Origin: Apodemus sylvaticus
Taxonomy: Eukaryota; Chordata; Mammalia; Rodentia; Muridae
Direction: 5' to 3'
NCBI RefSeq assembly: GCF_947179515.1
Contig: NC_067480.1
Coordinates: 12,908,201 to 12,972,200, forward strand
DNA: 64,000 bases
Shown here: positions 23,701 to 34,441 of the stretch, piece by piece
How positions within the stretch are numbered: the stretch's first letter is position 1
Layout of the letters: the number at the start of each line of letters is the position of its first letter
Translations under genes and position numbers: made by a program
The notes under the pieces: model-generated
The model's database searches: none
Told to the model about the DNA's origin: nothing
Seen by the model: only the letters and a program-made list of their open reading frames with translations

Positions 23701-24564
23701 CGGTACAGGGAGAAAGTTTCTGAACAGAACACCAATAGCGTATGCTTTAAGAGCAAGTATTGACAAATGGGACCTCATAAAATTACAAAGTTTCTGTAAG
23801 GCAAAGGACACCATCAAGAGGACAAATCGGCAACCAACAAATTGGGAAAAGATCTTCACCAATCCTACATCAGATAGAGGGCTAATATCCAATATATATA
23901 AAGAACTCAAGAAGTTAGACTCCAGAAAACCAAACAACCCTATTAAAAATGGGGTACAGAGTTAAACAAAGAATTCTCACCTGAAGAACTTCGGATGGCG
24001 GAGAATCATCTTAAAAAGAATGCTCAACTTCATTGGTCATTAGGGAAATGCAAATCAAAACAACCCTGAGATTTCACCTTACACCAGTCAGAATGGCTAA
24101 GATTAAAAATTCCGGAGATAGCAGGTGTTGGAGAGGGTGTGGAGAAAGAGGAACACTCCTCCACTGCTGGTGGGGTTGCAAATTGGTACAACCACTCTGG
24201 AAATCAGTCTGGCGGTTCCTCCGAAAACTGGGCACCTCACTTCCAGAAGATCCTGCTATACCACTCCTGGGCATATACCCAGAGGATTCCCCACCATGTA
24301 ATAAGGATACATGCTCTACTATGTTCATAGCAGCCCTATTTATAATTGCCAGATGCTGGAAAGAACCCAGGTATCCCTCAACAGAAGAGTGGATGCAAAA
24401 AAATATGGTATATCTACACAATGGAGTACTATTCAGCCATTAGAAACAATGAATTCATGAAATTCTTAGGCAAATGGATGGAGCTAGAGAACATCATACT
24501 AAGTGAGGTAACCCAGAATCAAAAGGTGAATCATGGTATGCACTCACTAATAAGTGGATACTAA
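20733..24564 (+). pseudogene. L1-2B ORF2, several stops and frameshifts
   Basis: About 1,277 codons, normal L1 ORF2 length. The endonuclease domain has intact N14, E43 and Asp of IIVGDFNT (numbered from MTGSNN). The RT domain has SGTRQGCPLSPYLFNIV and FADDMIVYLSD. The Cys-rich end is CWRGCGERGTLLHCWWGC (CX3CX7HX4C). Stops in frame: TAG at 21486 (Trp in the relative), TAA at 21903 (Gln) and TAA at 22143 (Lys). A one-base loss near 23339 (GGGG for GGGGG) and another in an A-run near 23944 shift frame. Two extra bases near 24016 change it again. Confidence 0.92.
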
Positions 24565-24810
24565 CCTAGAAAACTGGAATACCCAAAACATAATCTACAC
24601 ATCAAATGAGATACAAGAAGAAAGGAAGAGTGACCCCTGGTTCTGGAAAGACTCAGTGAAGCAGTATTTGGCAAAACCAGAACGGGGAAGTGGGAAGGGG
24701 TGGATGGGAGGACGGGGGAGAGAAGGGGGCTTATGGGACTTTTGGGGAGTGGGGGGCTAGAAAGGGGAAATCATTTGGAATGTAAATAAAAAATATATCG
24801 AATTAAAAAG
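24565..24810 (+). other. L1-2B 3'UTR with G-rich tract and tail
   Basis: Follows the ORF2 stop. It contains purine/G-runs (GGGGAAGTGGGAAGGGG and later GGGAGTGGGGGG, about 24683-24758) and ends in GGAATGTAAATAAAAAATATATCG with a short A-rich tail. It abuts the outer TSD directly. Confidence 0.9.
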
Positions 24811-24823
24811 AAAACTTAGTACT
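24811..24823 (+). repeat. Right target-site duplication of the L1-L1 composite
   Basis: AAAACTTAGTACT, identical to 13366-13378. It places the 3' end of L1-2B at the outer insertion boundary. Confidence 0.9.
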
Positions 24824-25474
24824 TTGTTTTTCTCGCTGACTGAAGAACTGGAGATGATAATGCTTTGAATGAGAGTAGAGAGACTTAACCACTTTACTTA
24901 CATACATTTTAATGCTTTGTAATGAATCATTTTAATATAGTTGTCAGTCATCTTTCTGTTCTTGCAAGAAAAGTTACTAAAGACTGCTGTGTGCTGCACC
25001 GGGAGACCGCAAGAACTGTGTCCAGTCACCCGTGAAGAACAGGCTGTGTAAACCTATAAGGAAATGCGCTTTTTGCTTTGTGTTTTGTTTCTGCTCTAAG
25101 GAAAGAGGGGTTGGGTCTGTTGATCCAGGACTCGTAATATTTATGTTAATTTAAGAAATTTCGCAGATTATTAACAATGATCAAGACCTTGATGATATAA
25201 CTTTGGTGGACGAAAGATTGAGTTCAGGCTCTGTGGATGGGAGAAAGGAAAAGCATGGGAAGAAGGAAGAAAGGAGAAGAAGAAAGAATGATGAGAATCA
25301 GGGTTCGGAGAGAGTACCTGGACGACAACCGCTTGCATCTACATCTGACTCTGAGTCATTATTGAAACAGTGCTATTCCCTTTCCCGACTTTCTCAAGAC
25401 CTTCCTGACGCTGAGGCAGGACCTTGGCAATATATAATTTAGTAATTCGTTTTTTGTTTTAATTTACATGTTTG
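24824..25474 (+). other. Possible retroviral-like remnant with Lys/Arg-rich ORF
   Basis: Not repetitive with anything else in the window. A frame at 25203-25442 has a charged block (GRKEKHGKKEERRRRKNDENQ) then a Ser-rich stretch (ASTSDSESLLK). The frame is open upstream from about 25165. The composition loosely resembles the charged leader of class II endogenous retrovirus gag genes. No LTR, primer-binding site or capsid motif is visible, so this is a weak guess. A chance frame or an exon fragment is equally possible. Confidence 0.25.
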
Positions 25475-25475
25475 G

Positions 25476-25554
<79 letters not shown>
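25475..25554. repeat. (GT)n-(GA)n compound microsatellite
   Basis: GT repeats (25475-25524) pass directly into GA repeats (25525-25554). The GA end forms part of the target site of the next L1. Confidence 0.95.
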
Positions 25555-25556
<2 letters not shown>

Positions 25557-25559
25557 CTT
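25548..25559 (+). repeat. Left TSD of inverted L1 copy 3
   Basis: AGAGAGATTCTT, repeated at 27520-27531. Because the left copy sits in a GA tract, the exact left limit is uncertain by a few bases. Confidence 0.8.
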
Positions 25560-25807
25560 TTTTTTTTATTCGATATAATTTATTTACATTTCAAATGATT
25601 TCCCCTTTTCTAGCCCCCCCACTCCCCGAAAGTCCCGTAAGCCCCCTTCTCTTCCCCTGTCCTCCCTCCCACCCCTTCCCACTTCCCCGTTCTGGTTTTG
25701 CCGAATACTGTTTCACTGAGTCTTTCCAGAACCAGGGGCCACTCCTCCCTTCTTCTTGTATCTCATTTGATGTGTGGATTATGTTTTGGGTATTCCAGTT
25801 TTCTAGG

Positions 25808-26600
25808 TTAATAACCACTTATTAGTGAGTGCATACCATGATTCACCTTTTGAGTCTGGGTTACCTCACTTAGTATGATGTTCTCTAGCTCCATCCATTT
25901 GCCTAAGAACTTCATGGATTCATTGTTTCTAATGGCTGAATAGTACTCCATTGTGTATATATACCACATTTTTTGCATCCACTCTTCTTTTGAGGGATAC
26001 CTGGGTTCTTTCCAACATCTGGCAATTATAAATAGGGCTGCTATGAACATAGTAGAGCATGTATCCTTATTACATGGTGGGGAATCCTCTGGATATATGC
26101 CCAGGAGTGGTATAGCAGGATCTTCTGGAAGTGAGGTGCCCAGTTTTCAGAGGAACCGCCAGACTGATTTCCAGAGTGGTTGTACCAACTTGCAACCCCA
26201 CCAGCAGTGGAGGAGTGTTCCTCTTTCTCCACATCCTCTCCAACACCTGCTGTCTCCTGAATTTTTAATCTTAGCCATTCTGACTTGTGTAAGATGAAAT
26301 CTTAGGGTTGTTTTGATTTGCATTTCCCTAATGACTAATGAAGTTGAGCATTTTTTAAGATGCTTCTCTGCCATCTGAAGTTCTTCAGGTGAGAATTCTT
26401 TGTTTAACTCTGTACCCCATTTTTTAATAGGGTTGTTCGGTTTTCTGGAGTCTAACTTCTTGAGTTCTTTATATATATTGGATATTAGCCCTCTATCTGA
26501 TGTAGGATTGGTGAAGATCTTTTCCCACTTTGTTGGTTGCCGATCTGTCCTCTTGATGGTGTCCTTTGCCTTACAGAAACTCTGTAACCTTATGAGGTCC
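25808..26600 (-). pseudogene. L1 ORF2 C-terminus (copy 3, sense half)
   Basis: Minus-strand frames 26147-26635 and 25808-26050 give the ORF2 end: FTNPTSDRGLISNIYKELKK, CWRGCGERGTLLHCWWGC (intact CX3CX7HX4C), and MWYIYTMEYYSAIRNNESMKFLGKWM. A TGA at 26147-26149 follows WKSVWRFL, where L1-2B has CGA (Arg), so this is a CpG-type change. The first residues of the longer frame are plus-half sequence across the junction and are not ORF2 sense. Confidence 0.9.
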
Positions 26601-27519
26601 TGCAGACGACATGATCGTCTACCTAAGTGACCCAAAGAACTCCACTAGAGAGCTCCTACAGCTGATAAACAACTTCAGCAAAGTGGCAGGTTATAAAATC
26701 AACTCAAGCAAATCAGTGGCCTTCCTATACTCAAAGGATAAGCAGGCTGAGAAAGAAATTAGGGAAATGACCCCCTTCACAATAGCCACAAACAGTATAA
26801 AGTATCTTGGGGTGACTCTTACCAAACATGTGAAAGATCTGTATGACAAGAACTTCAAGACTCTGAAGAAGGAAATCGAAGAAGACCACAAAAAATGGGA
26901 AAACCTCCCATGCTCATGGATCGGTAGAATCAATATAGTTAAAATGGCCATTTTGCCTAAAGCACTATACAGATTCAATGCAATACCCATCAAAATCCCA
27001 ACTCAATTCTTCACAGAGTTAGAAAGAGCAATTATCAAATTCATCTGGAACAACAAAAAACCCAGGATAGCTAAAACTATTCTCAGCAACAAAAGAAAAT
27101 CTGGGGGAATCAGTATCCCTGACCTCAAGCAATACTACAGAGCAATAGTGTTAAAAACTGCATGGTATTGGTACAGTGACAGGCAGGAGGATCAATGGAA
27201 CAGGATTGAAGATCCAGAAATGAACCCACACACCTATGGCCACTTGATCCTCGACAAAGAGGCTGAAAACATCCAATGGAAAAAAGATAGCCTTTTCAAC
27301 AAATGGTGCTGGTTCAACTGGAGGTCAGCATGCAGAAGAATGTGAATTGATCCATCCTTGTCTCCTTGTACTAAGCTCAAATCCAAATGGATCAAGGACG
27401 TCCACATAAAGCCAGACACTCTGAAGCTAATAGAAAAGAAACTGGGGAAGACCCTTGAGGACATCGGTACAGGGAGAAAGTTTCTGAACAGAACACCAAT
27501 AGCGTATGCTCTAAGAGAA
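26601..27519 (+). pseudogene. L1 ORF2 RT segment, inverted half (copy 3)
   Basis: A long plus frame (26611-27345) begins just inside the catalytic DDMIVYLSD motif. It runs through WIGRINIVKMAILPKALYRF and GGISIPDLKQYYRAIVLKTAWYWYSDRQ to RRM, where CGA has become TGA. The reading continues to AYALR. Apart from that stop it is open, so the copy is young. It has GGGGG at the place where L1-2A and L1-2B have GGGG. Confidence 0.92.
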
Positions 27520-27531
27520 AGAGAGATTCTT
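27520..27531 (+). repeat. Right TSD of inverted L1 copy 3
   Basis: AGAGAGATTCTT, matching 25548-25559. Confidence 0.85.
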
Positions 27532-27767
27532 GTGTTTGTGAGAAAGACTACAGGTGCATGGGTAGAGATGTGGGGAAGTTTTGGGAGGAGTTACGAAGGA
27601 AAAAAGCAGGCTCAGACTCTATGTTTAAAATTTTGTTTTCAATAAAAAGGCAAACCAATAGGGGAAATTACTGAAAATCCCTATGTGTTGTTCCATATGT
27701 TACATTCTTTAAAATATTTGTTCTTGTTTCACCAAATCCTGTACCTAATTACGATGAAAACCTTGTC
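27532..27767. other. Spacer
   Basis: No recognised feature; an AATAAAA signal-like string occurs near 27641. Confidence 0.35.
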
Positions 27768-28270
27768 TGTGTCCAGTAGCTCCCAAATCATAGACGCGAA
27801 GGCTTATTAACTTTCTTAATAAACAGCTAGCCTAGGCTGAGCAGATATACATGCACTCTGACCCTTTAAGCCACCCAGGCCTCAGCCATGTCGTCCTTTA
27901 CCATCATTCGGAGTCTTGCCTCTGTTGGCTTTGCTCCATGTGTCTTCTCACGGCAAATCCCTTGGAGACTTGCTCATCACCTCTCCTGGATGCTCTGCCT
28001 CACAGCCAACTCTTGGTCTCTGAGATTTCTCTTGCTTCTCCCTCACTGCCCTTCTACATCCCTCTCCCTGGGACCCCTGACTGGGATCAGAAGTCCAGCC
28101 CTCTGATCTCCTCAGTCCACCCATAGGCTCATCAGCCCTTTATGAACCAATCAGATAATTGGGGAGCATTCTTCACATAACATTGATGCAGGAAGTGTTC
28201 TAATAATCATGACAATGGTAACATCCATGCTGTAACCAGATGTCTGGGCACAGAAGTCAACATCTGTATA
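27768..28270 (-). mobile_element. Solo LTR, ERV class II-like, antisense
   Basis: On the minus strand: a CTGATTGG (CCAAT-type) box and CATAAAGGGC about 130 bp in, a moderately GC-rich middle, then TTTATTAAGAAAGTTAATAAGCC with a polyadenylation-like signal and CTTCGCGTCTATGATTTGGGAG near the low-coordinate end. The layout is U3-R-U5 of a rodent endogenous retrovirus LTR. No internal viral genes flank it, so it is a solo LTR. Boundaries are approximate and no TSD was established. Confidence 0.55.
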
Positions 28271-30380
28271 TCCATTGCACAAGATCAACCCCCAAGAGAA
28301 GCCTTTTTTTTCACAATATTATAAAAAATCTTTTCATGAGGGCTGAAATTAACAGCAATATTATGACTATTTTAGATAGTATACATAATTTTGATGTGAT
28401 AAGAACAACATGATATAAAGGATGAATAGAGTTATTCATATTTAAAATATTATCAGTAAATAAGTTTGTCTTCCTTTCTTTTGTACTTATATCATAAACA
28501 TTAGGTGTTTTATGGTTGATGCTACATGCATTAATATATATATTGACTAACTTCCAATACTTCTTTTCCTAGTAAAAAATCCCAAGTTACCCTGACAAAG
28601 TCAATATTTCAAGTGACCACACCTTGGCCTCAAGAGATAAGAAAATCACTGTAGGGTTTAAAGATTAATTATCTTATGCAAATAGGTCTTCTAGATTTTT
28701 GTCTATATCCTCAATATATTATTTCATTACTTGAATTATTTTTGTGGATTTCTGCTCTTTAATTAAAAGAAAATATTAAATTAAAAAATATATAATATGT
28801 GTTTATGAGAGTTAAGTATCTATATTTAACTGCCACCATAGTTTTATTAGCAATTAGACATCATAGCAACTAAAATGTCTATCAATGAGATAATGAGGAA
28901 TAATATAAGTATGTTTGATAGAAAAATTAAAGCTTTTAAAACTAACAAGGCTCATCTGCAATATCAATAATGCAGTGTGGCATTACTTTAGAGAAAAAAA
29001 GCCCAATCAGACAAAGAGAGTAAATACTAAACATTTCATTTATATATATGATAAATTATCCAATACATAAATCCATATAATCAGAGTAATGAACTAGGAA
29101 GAATGACCTGGAGAATGGTTGCACATAGTATACAAGGGACCAGCTATGGAAGGTGACTTAGTCATGGAGATATCTCATTAGAGGTAGCTTTTAAGTAGTC
29201 TCACCATGCAAGCAACCAGTCGGTGACATTAATAAAGATAACCAAGGGACATCCTGGAGGCAATTAAAACATTTATGTAATTGATAAAGGTCATGGCATC
29301 TTGATATACACCTATTTTAAAATCAAACATGTTGTATAAATAGTACATGAAAGTGTACTATTTATCTTTCAGTAAAATATGCATCACTAGATTCTGCTTC
29401 TTCTTGATACTTGATCTAGTTTGGAAAGATTTTTGACACATGTATTTTATAACCGCAATGCTTCAAAGTTTTTACACAATTATAAGATGACCATTGAATC
29501 TAAATATGTATGCTGATTTTAAATTTGAACTGATTGAGCTGTAACTGTGAAACATAAAATATACAACACATTTTCAAGTTCATTAAGAAGGAAATCACTC
29601 AGCCCATTCTTTTCATTCTACTAAGGTAGATTGTATTTAGAGTAACATTCTATACTTTACCATTTGTATTATAAAATCAATTTTTTCAAAAGATAGATAC
29701 ATATTTTATCAGGCACTACAATTAACTGTAAATGTGGAGTAAATGTGAGAAGTTGTAATGACCATTAAATGCTTCAAGTGATTGACAGCCTATCTTGGTA
29801 AATCTCTATCCTTCTCATCTGAGGATATTTGTCTCTAACAACACCTCTAATTAAAAGAGATCCTCCGTTCTTCACAGTGCACAGCTTGTCCTCTGTCCAA
29901 ATTATTTTCTGTTCTTCACTACCATTCTGTAACTCCTTTTTACTTCTACAATTAATGAATTTTGGAATTGTTTCTTATTATTTCTTCTTTTGTTCCCTTG
30001 CTGTTCACATTACTTGGATGAAGGTAAGTTCTCACGTCTAAAAGCATGTCATTTTGATATTTTATTTTCTCCCTTTTAAAATAGTCTCTAGGTTTTTTTT
30101 AAAATAGATTTTGATCAACCACTCATCCATTTTCCTGCTTTATCTTCATCCAATTTATGTCTAATTACATTCTGAATTAAGGACAATAAAAACAAAGAAT
30201 AGCTAATGTGAAACCTGTTTGAAGAAAATGAAAGTAACTGGCAGTTAAAGAAAAACATGGCATTAAACTTGAGGCTCTTTAAGGTTGTTTGGCACTACTT
30301 CCTTAGAATCCTCACAAGCATCTACCCACCACTTAAATTGCCTTAATGTTTATATATATATATACACACACCATATATGT
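28271..30380. other. AT-rich spacer, 2.1 kb
   Basis: AT-rich DNA without a gene or repeat I can name. The frame at 29829-30041 is hydrophobic and chance-like. Confidence 0.4.
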
Positions 30381-31143
30381 GCATATATATGGTAATTTTT
30401 CATTTTTTGATATTTTAATTTATTGATATTCCTGTCCTTACCCTCCTTCTATCCACCCTCCCACATTTCCTCACCACATTTCTTGCTCCTGCCCACCAAT
30501 CCTCCCCTTTCCAAGGGCCTCAAGTCTCTCAAGGAATAAATGCATCTTCTCCCATGAAGGCCTGACCAGGCAGACTTATTTTTTTTTTTTTTGTATTTGT
30601 GTCAGGGATATGTTCCTGGTTGGTGGCTCAATCCCTAGGAATTCCCTGGGTCTGGGTTAGTTGAGACTCTTGGTCTTCCTATGGGGTCACTCTCCCCTTC
30701 AGCTTCTTCAATCTTTCCCCTAATTCAACTATAAGGTTCCCCAATTTTGGTTTGGTGTAGGTATCTGCTTCTGTCTCAGTCAGCTGCTGGTAGGGCCTCT
30801 AAGGGGATAGCCATGCTACGCTCCTGTCTGTAAGTACATCATAGCTACAGTAATAGTATCAGGTCTCAGGCCTTGGTATCTTCCCTTGAGAAAGATTTCA
30901 AGTAGGGTTGGTTACTGGATGGTCTTTCCTTCAGTCTCTTCTCCATTTTTGTGCTTGTAGTTCTTTTAGACAGGAAAAATTCTGGGTCAGAAATTTTGAC
31001 TGTGGGTTAGTAACTGTGTCCCTCCACTTGAGGCCCTGTCTATCTACTGGAGGTGAGCTCTTTGAGTTCCTTCTCCCTGATATGCCCATTGAGTCCTTAG
31101 AGTCTCTCACCTTCCAGGTCTCTGGTACTTTCTAGAGAGTCCC

Positions 31144-31145
<2 letters not shown>

Positions 31146-31191
<46 letters not shown>
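31146..31191. repeat. (CA)n microsatellite inside the older L1
   Basis: Perfect CA run of 23 units in the L1 3'UTR. Confidence 0.97.
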
Positions 31192-31192
<1 letters not shown>

Positions 31193-31596
31193 TAAGGCTG
31201 CATATTTCCATTCATTCTCATGGCCCTCTTCTGCCCCACCCCACCTGATCCCATTCCCCTTTCCACTCCCCCTCCCCTGACCCACCCAGGTCCCTCCCTC
31301 ACTCCCTCTGCCTCCAGTGATTATTTTCTTCACCCTCTAAGTGAGGTTGAAGCCTCCTTACTTGGGCCATTCTGCTGATTACAGTTATTAAGGTCTGTAG
31401 TTTATATTCTAGGAATTCTGTACTTTTTAGTTAATATTCACACATCAGTGAGTACATACCATGCATGACCTTTTGGATCTGGGTTGCCTCACTTAGGAGG
31501 ATATTTTTCTACTTCCATTTATTTGCCTGCAAAATTCATAATGTCTTCATATTTAGTAACTGAATAGTATTTTATTGTGTAAATGAACCACATTTT

Positions 31597-32066
31597 CTAT
31601 ATCCATTCATCAGTAGAGGAACATCGGGGTTGTTTCCAGCTTCTTATTACAAATATGGCCAGTGTGAACATAGTGAAGCCCTTGCCCCTGTGGCATGGTG
31701 GGGCATCTTTTGGGTATATGCCCAAGAGTGTGATATAGTTGTGTCTACAAGTAGAACTATTTCCAATTTTCTGAGGAACCACCAGATTGATTTCCAGAGT
31801 TGTTGTACCAGTTTGCAATCCCACCAGCAATGGATGAGTGGTCCACTTTCTCCACATCCTCGCCAACATGTGCTATCACCTGAGTTTTGGATCTTACCCA
31901 TTCTTCTTGGTATGAGCTGGCATCTCAGGTTCATTTGGATTTGCAATTCTTTGATGACTAAGGAATTTGACCATTTCTTTAAGTGTTTGTCCACCATGGT
32001 GCTGTGAATTCTCTTACTTTTTAAGTTTTTTCCCATGATCATCAGTTTAAGTGTAATTTGTAACAT
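31597..32066 (-). pseudogene. L1 ORF2 C-terminal remnant (older L1)
   Basis: Two overlapping minus-strand frames hold decayed ORF2 end sequence: KHLKKWSNSLVIKELQIQMNLRCQLIP, CWRGCGESGPLIHCWWDCK (the Cys-rich motif, recognisable) and WKQPRCSSTDEWI. Frameshifts separate them. Confidence 0.85.
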
Positions 32067-32068
32067 GC

Positions 32069-32740
32069 TGCCTATTTATTCTATTCTGGAGTATATTTGT
32101 CATAATGATTTTAACAGAACTTGGTTTGAGATTTTTGGTTATTTTGTTTTGTTTTATATTTTAAGTGTCCTCTTTATGATGAAATAATTACTAGGAAACT
32201 TTACAGAACAAATATTGGAAGGTTATAAACTTTCCAAAATAAGTTGATGAAGAAAAAAGTTCCTGAAATTATGTGGAGGGCAAAATTTCCATCAAATCTT
32301 TTCTTGAAAAATCACTGTTCATCAGAGTTAACATCTCACCAGCACAGAACAGGTTTCCCCATGATTAGAAACATCAAAAGCCGTGCTGCCGTCTTTGGCA
32401 TAACTCTAAATTATATGCCATTTATTTAGCAGTTACTGTGTAATTAGTGTGTCTTAATTTGAACATTAAAAATGTATTGAGTTCTGCATGCACCATTTGT
32501 AATTACAAGATCAATTTGTGGTTAGTCTAGCTCACTGCTAAGATTTTTGTAATTGGAATATTTGTATTCACTTCCAAACTTCTAAGAGCAGGTAGTGTTG
32601 GAGAGAATTTCAGTAAAAATAAATCATTTGCACTTTACAATGAATTGTTATTGAAACACACAAGATGCAAAATCTATGAAATGTCTAAGCAATGCATCCA
32701 GAGTAAACTATTATTTGATAATCTTTCAAACATATAAACA
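32069..32740. other. Spacer
   Basis: AT-rich, no recognised gene or repeat. Confidence 0.4.
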
Positions 32741-32787
32741 AACACACAGAGACACAGACACACACACACACAAACACACACAGGCAT

Positions 32788-32822
<35 letters not shown>
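32741..32822. repeat. (CA)n microsatellite, interrupted
   Basis: CA repeats with GAGACACAGA, CAAACA and GGCATG interruptions, ending in about 18 uninterrupted units. Confidence 0.93.
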
Positions 32823-32826
<4 letters not shown>

Positions 32827-33179
32827 GGCTAAAATGCTCCACTTACAAAAGTAACAGTTTTGTTGAATTTGAATTTCACTGTTTTATGTAATGCATTCTA
32901 TCTCATGGCATTCAAAAAGTATTCTTTGTTTCTGTTCTTGTTTCATTTTTAAATGCAATCCAGGCTGACTTTAAACTCACAACGTAGTCGATAAAACATC
33001 ACACTTCTAAGGTTCCTATAATGTGCTAAAGAAAGCCCAGACATGTGTTGTGCTTAAATCTGAATCCAGACATTGACAAACTGGTTCACAGCACTGGCTC
33101 ACTGAAGTTAAATGTCGTTTCACTAAAGATTTATTATATTTTCTACAGTTTCATTTTTATGAACAACATTTAATATTAC

Positions 33180-33355
33180 TGGTGTGGGCGAGTGTATTTA
33201 TGCATAGGAGAATGTGCTCAGGTATGCATGAAAGTGTGAGCACAGAGGCCACAACATTGTAGAACCTGTTGAGTTTTTGCCAATTTTCTGTGTGTTGGGA
33301 GAATTGAACTTTCTCAGAGAATGCCTTTATCCATTGAGCCATCTCACTGCCACTG
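33180..33355 (-). mobile_element. B3-type SINE, antisense
   Basis: The minus strand begins GGCAGTGAGATGGCTCAATGG (tRNA-like head shared by B2 and B3). It runs through CAATTCTCCCAACACACAG and ends in CTGAGCACATTCTCC and ACACTCGCCCACACC, a degraded CA-type tail. Confidence 0.7.
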
Positions 33356-33659
33356 TATTTCTCTGCTAACATATGCATTTAATCTCACATTCCATGGGTA
33401 CTATTTAAGTTTCCAAATGGTGTAAGCCTTACTTTCTCCCAACATAAGGCTTATGATTGAGCTATCAGATTATGTCATGAAATAAAAATGTAAATTTTTG
33501 TGTAACATTGAAAAGCTGATTTTCCACCAATGTAAAAAATAAATGAAAGAGAAAAAGTAAGCTATTTCGTTGCCTACATAAAAGGTTCAGTGAAATAGTG
33601 TTTAGGAAAGACTGCTTGTAGGTACTTATACAAGAATTATCATATTAATTTTTCCTTTA
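33356..33659. other. Spacer
   Basis: Unrecognised AT-rich sequence. Confidence 0.35.
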
Positions 33660-33830
33660 AGCATATATATGATATGTATACATATATAGAATATATACAT
33701 ATCTGATACACAAATAGAAAATATATGTGATATACAGAAATATACATAGTATGTATAAAGATATGTGATATATATAAATATATATGAATATATATGTGTA
33801 TATATGTTTATATATATACTTAGAAAAGTA
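33660..33830. repeat. TATA/TATG-rich low-complexity tract
   Basis: About 170 bp of interrupted ATATAT, GATATG and ACATAT units. Confidence 0.8.
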
Positions 33831-34099
33831 TATTCACTATAATTTAGAAAAGAAGTAGAAATTTATGGAAAGTATTTTTAAAAGTATAAAATTAAAATGA
33901 TATTAATAGCATCAATATGTCAAAGATCCTGCCAATTTCCATGTTGGAAGAAGAGTACCTTAATCTATCTCTTTCATAATTTCTAGTAAATGCTATTCAG
34001 TCACATGGTTGTTAAGTAATCAGACATTTACATGAATGAATTGGTTTTTCCTTCCATGAATGTTCTAGAATACCCAACTGAGGAAAATTTGGGACCATC

Positions 34100-34125
34100 T
34101 TTTTTTTTTTTTTTTTTTTTTTTTT
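34100..34125. repeat. T26 run
   Basis: Uninterrupted T-run followed by purine-rich DNA (34140-34215). It could be the tail of an unrecognised antisense retroelement, but no body was identified. Confidence 0.9.
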
Positions 34126-34388
34126 GTCCCTAAGATTTAAAAGAAAAAGCAAGGGATAGAATAAAGAAGAGCAAGGGCAGAATGAAGAAAGGAGAAAAAG
34201 GAGAAAAAAAGGTTAGTCAGGAGAGGACAGCTTGTTCCTAAGGTGAGCAGTAAGTACATTACAAAATATCCTTAATGGCCTTCATGTCAGCTGCCCTGAA
34301 AATATACACAAATGTTAATTTTTAAGAGTGAAGTTCTTAGTAGAAATTCTTCAAATAATGACAATAATTGTCTTAAAAGCAAATTTTT

Positions 34389-34390
<2 letters not shown>
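34126..34390. other. Purine-rich spacer
   Basis: AAAGAAAAAGCAAGGG-type purine-rich stretch, then AT-rich DNA; no named feature. Confidence 0.3.

Positions 34391-34439
<49 letters not shown>
34391..34439. repeat. (TA)n microsatellite
   Basis: About 24 perfect TA units. Such tracts unpair easily and are prone to length change. Confidence 0.97.

Positions 34440-34441
<2 letters not shown>

Larger units (their letters stand above)
13379..24810 (+). mobile_element. Composite of two L1s inside one TSD
   Basis: An 11.4-kb unit made of L1-2A (13379-19090: 5'UTR, ORF1, ORF2 cut at the Cys-rich motif) joined to L1-2B (19091-24810: own 5'UTR, ORF1, ORF2, 3'UTR). Only the outer ends carry a TSD. Immediately left of the internal join is TT followed by AAAAATTCAGGAGAC (19076-19090), which looks like one half of a second, internal TSD whose partner is missing. 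See findings for origin models. Confidence 0.85.
19091..24810 (+). mobile_element. L1-2B, full-length L1
   Basis: About 5.7 kb with every L1 part in order: 5'UTR (19091-19478), ORF1 (19479-20682), 50-bp intergenic spacer, ORF2 (20733-24564), 3'UTR with polypurine tract, and an AATAAA-containing end. It has a few inactivating lesions, so it is inactive but relatively young. Confidence 0.95.
25560..27519 (-). mobile_element. 5'-inverted (twin-primed) L1, copy 3
   Basis: The minus-strand half (25560-26600) holds the T-run, 3'UTR and ORF2 back to WDLIRLQSFCKAKD-type sequence. The plus-strand half (26601-27519) holds ORF2 from DDMIVYLSDP to NRTPIAYALR. The outer end of the inverted half (AYALR) and the start of the sense half (DLIRLQ) are neighbours in ORF2, about 16-18 nt apart. 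The junction is at 26600/26601 (GAGGTCC|TGCAG). The flanking 12-bp TSD shows a single insertion event. Confidence 0.93.
30381..32068 (-). mobile_element. Older L1, 3' part, antisense, 5'-truncated
   Basis: The plus strand shows an L1 3'UTR in reverse with rodent L1 landmarks (GGGTTAGTTGAGACTCTTGG, AGTCAGCTGCTGG, GCCATGCTACGCTCCTGTCTG). It then has a (CA)n insertion or expansion (31146-31191) and the ORF2 C-terminus in reverse (31597-32066). The 3'UTR differs from that of the young L1s here, so it belongs to an older subfamily. Truncation lies at about 32068. Confidence 0.85.
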
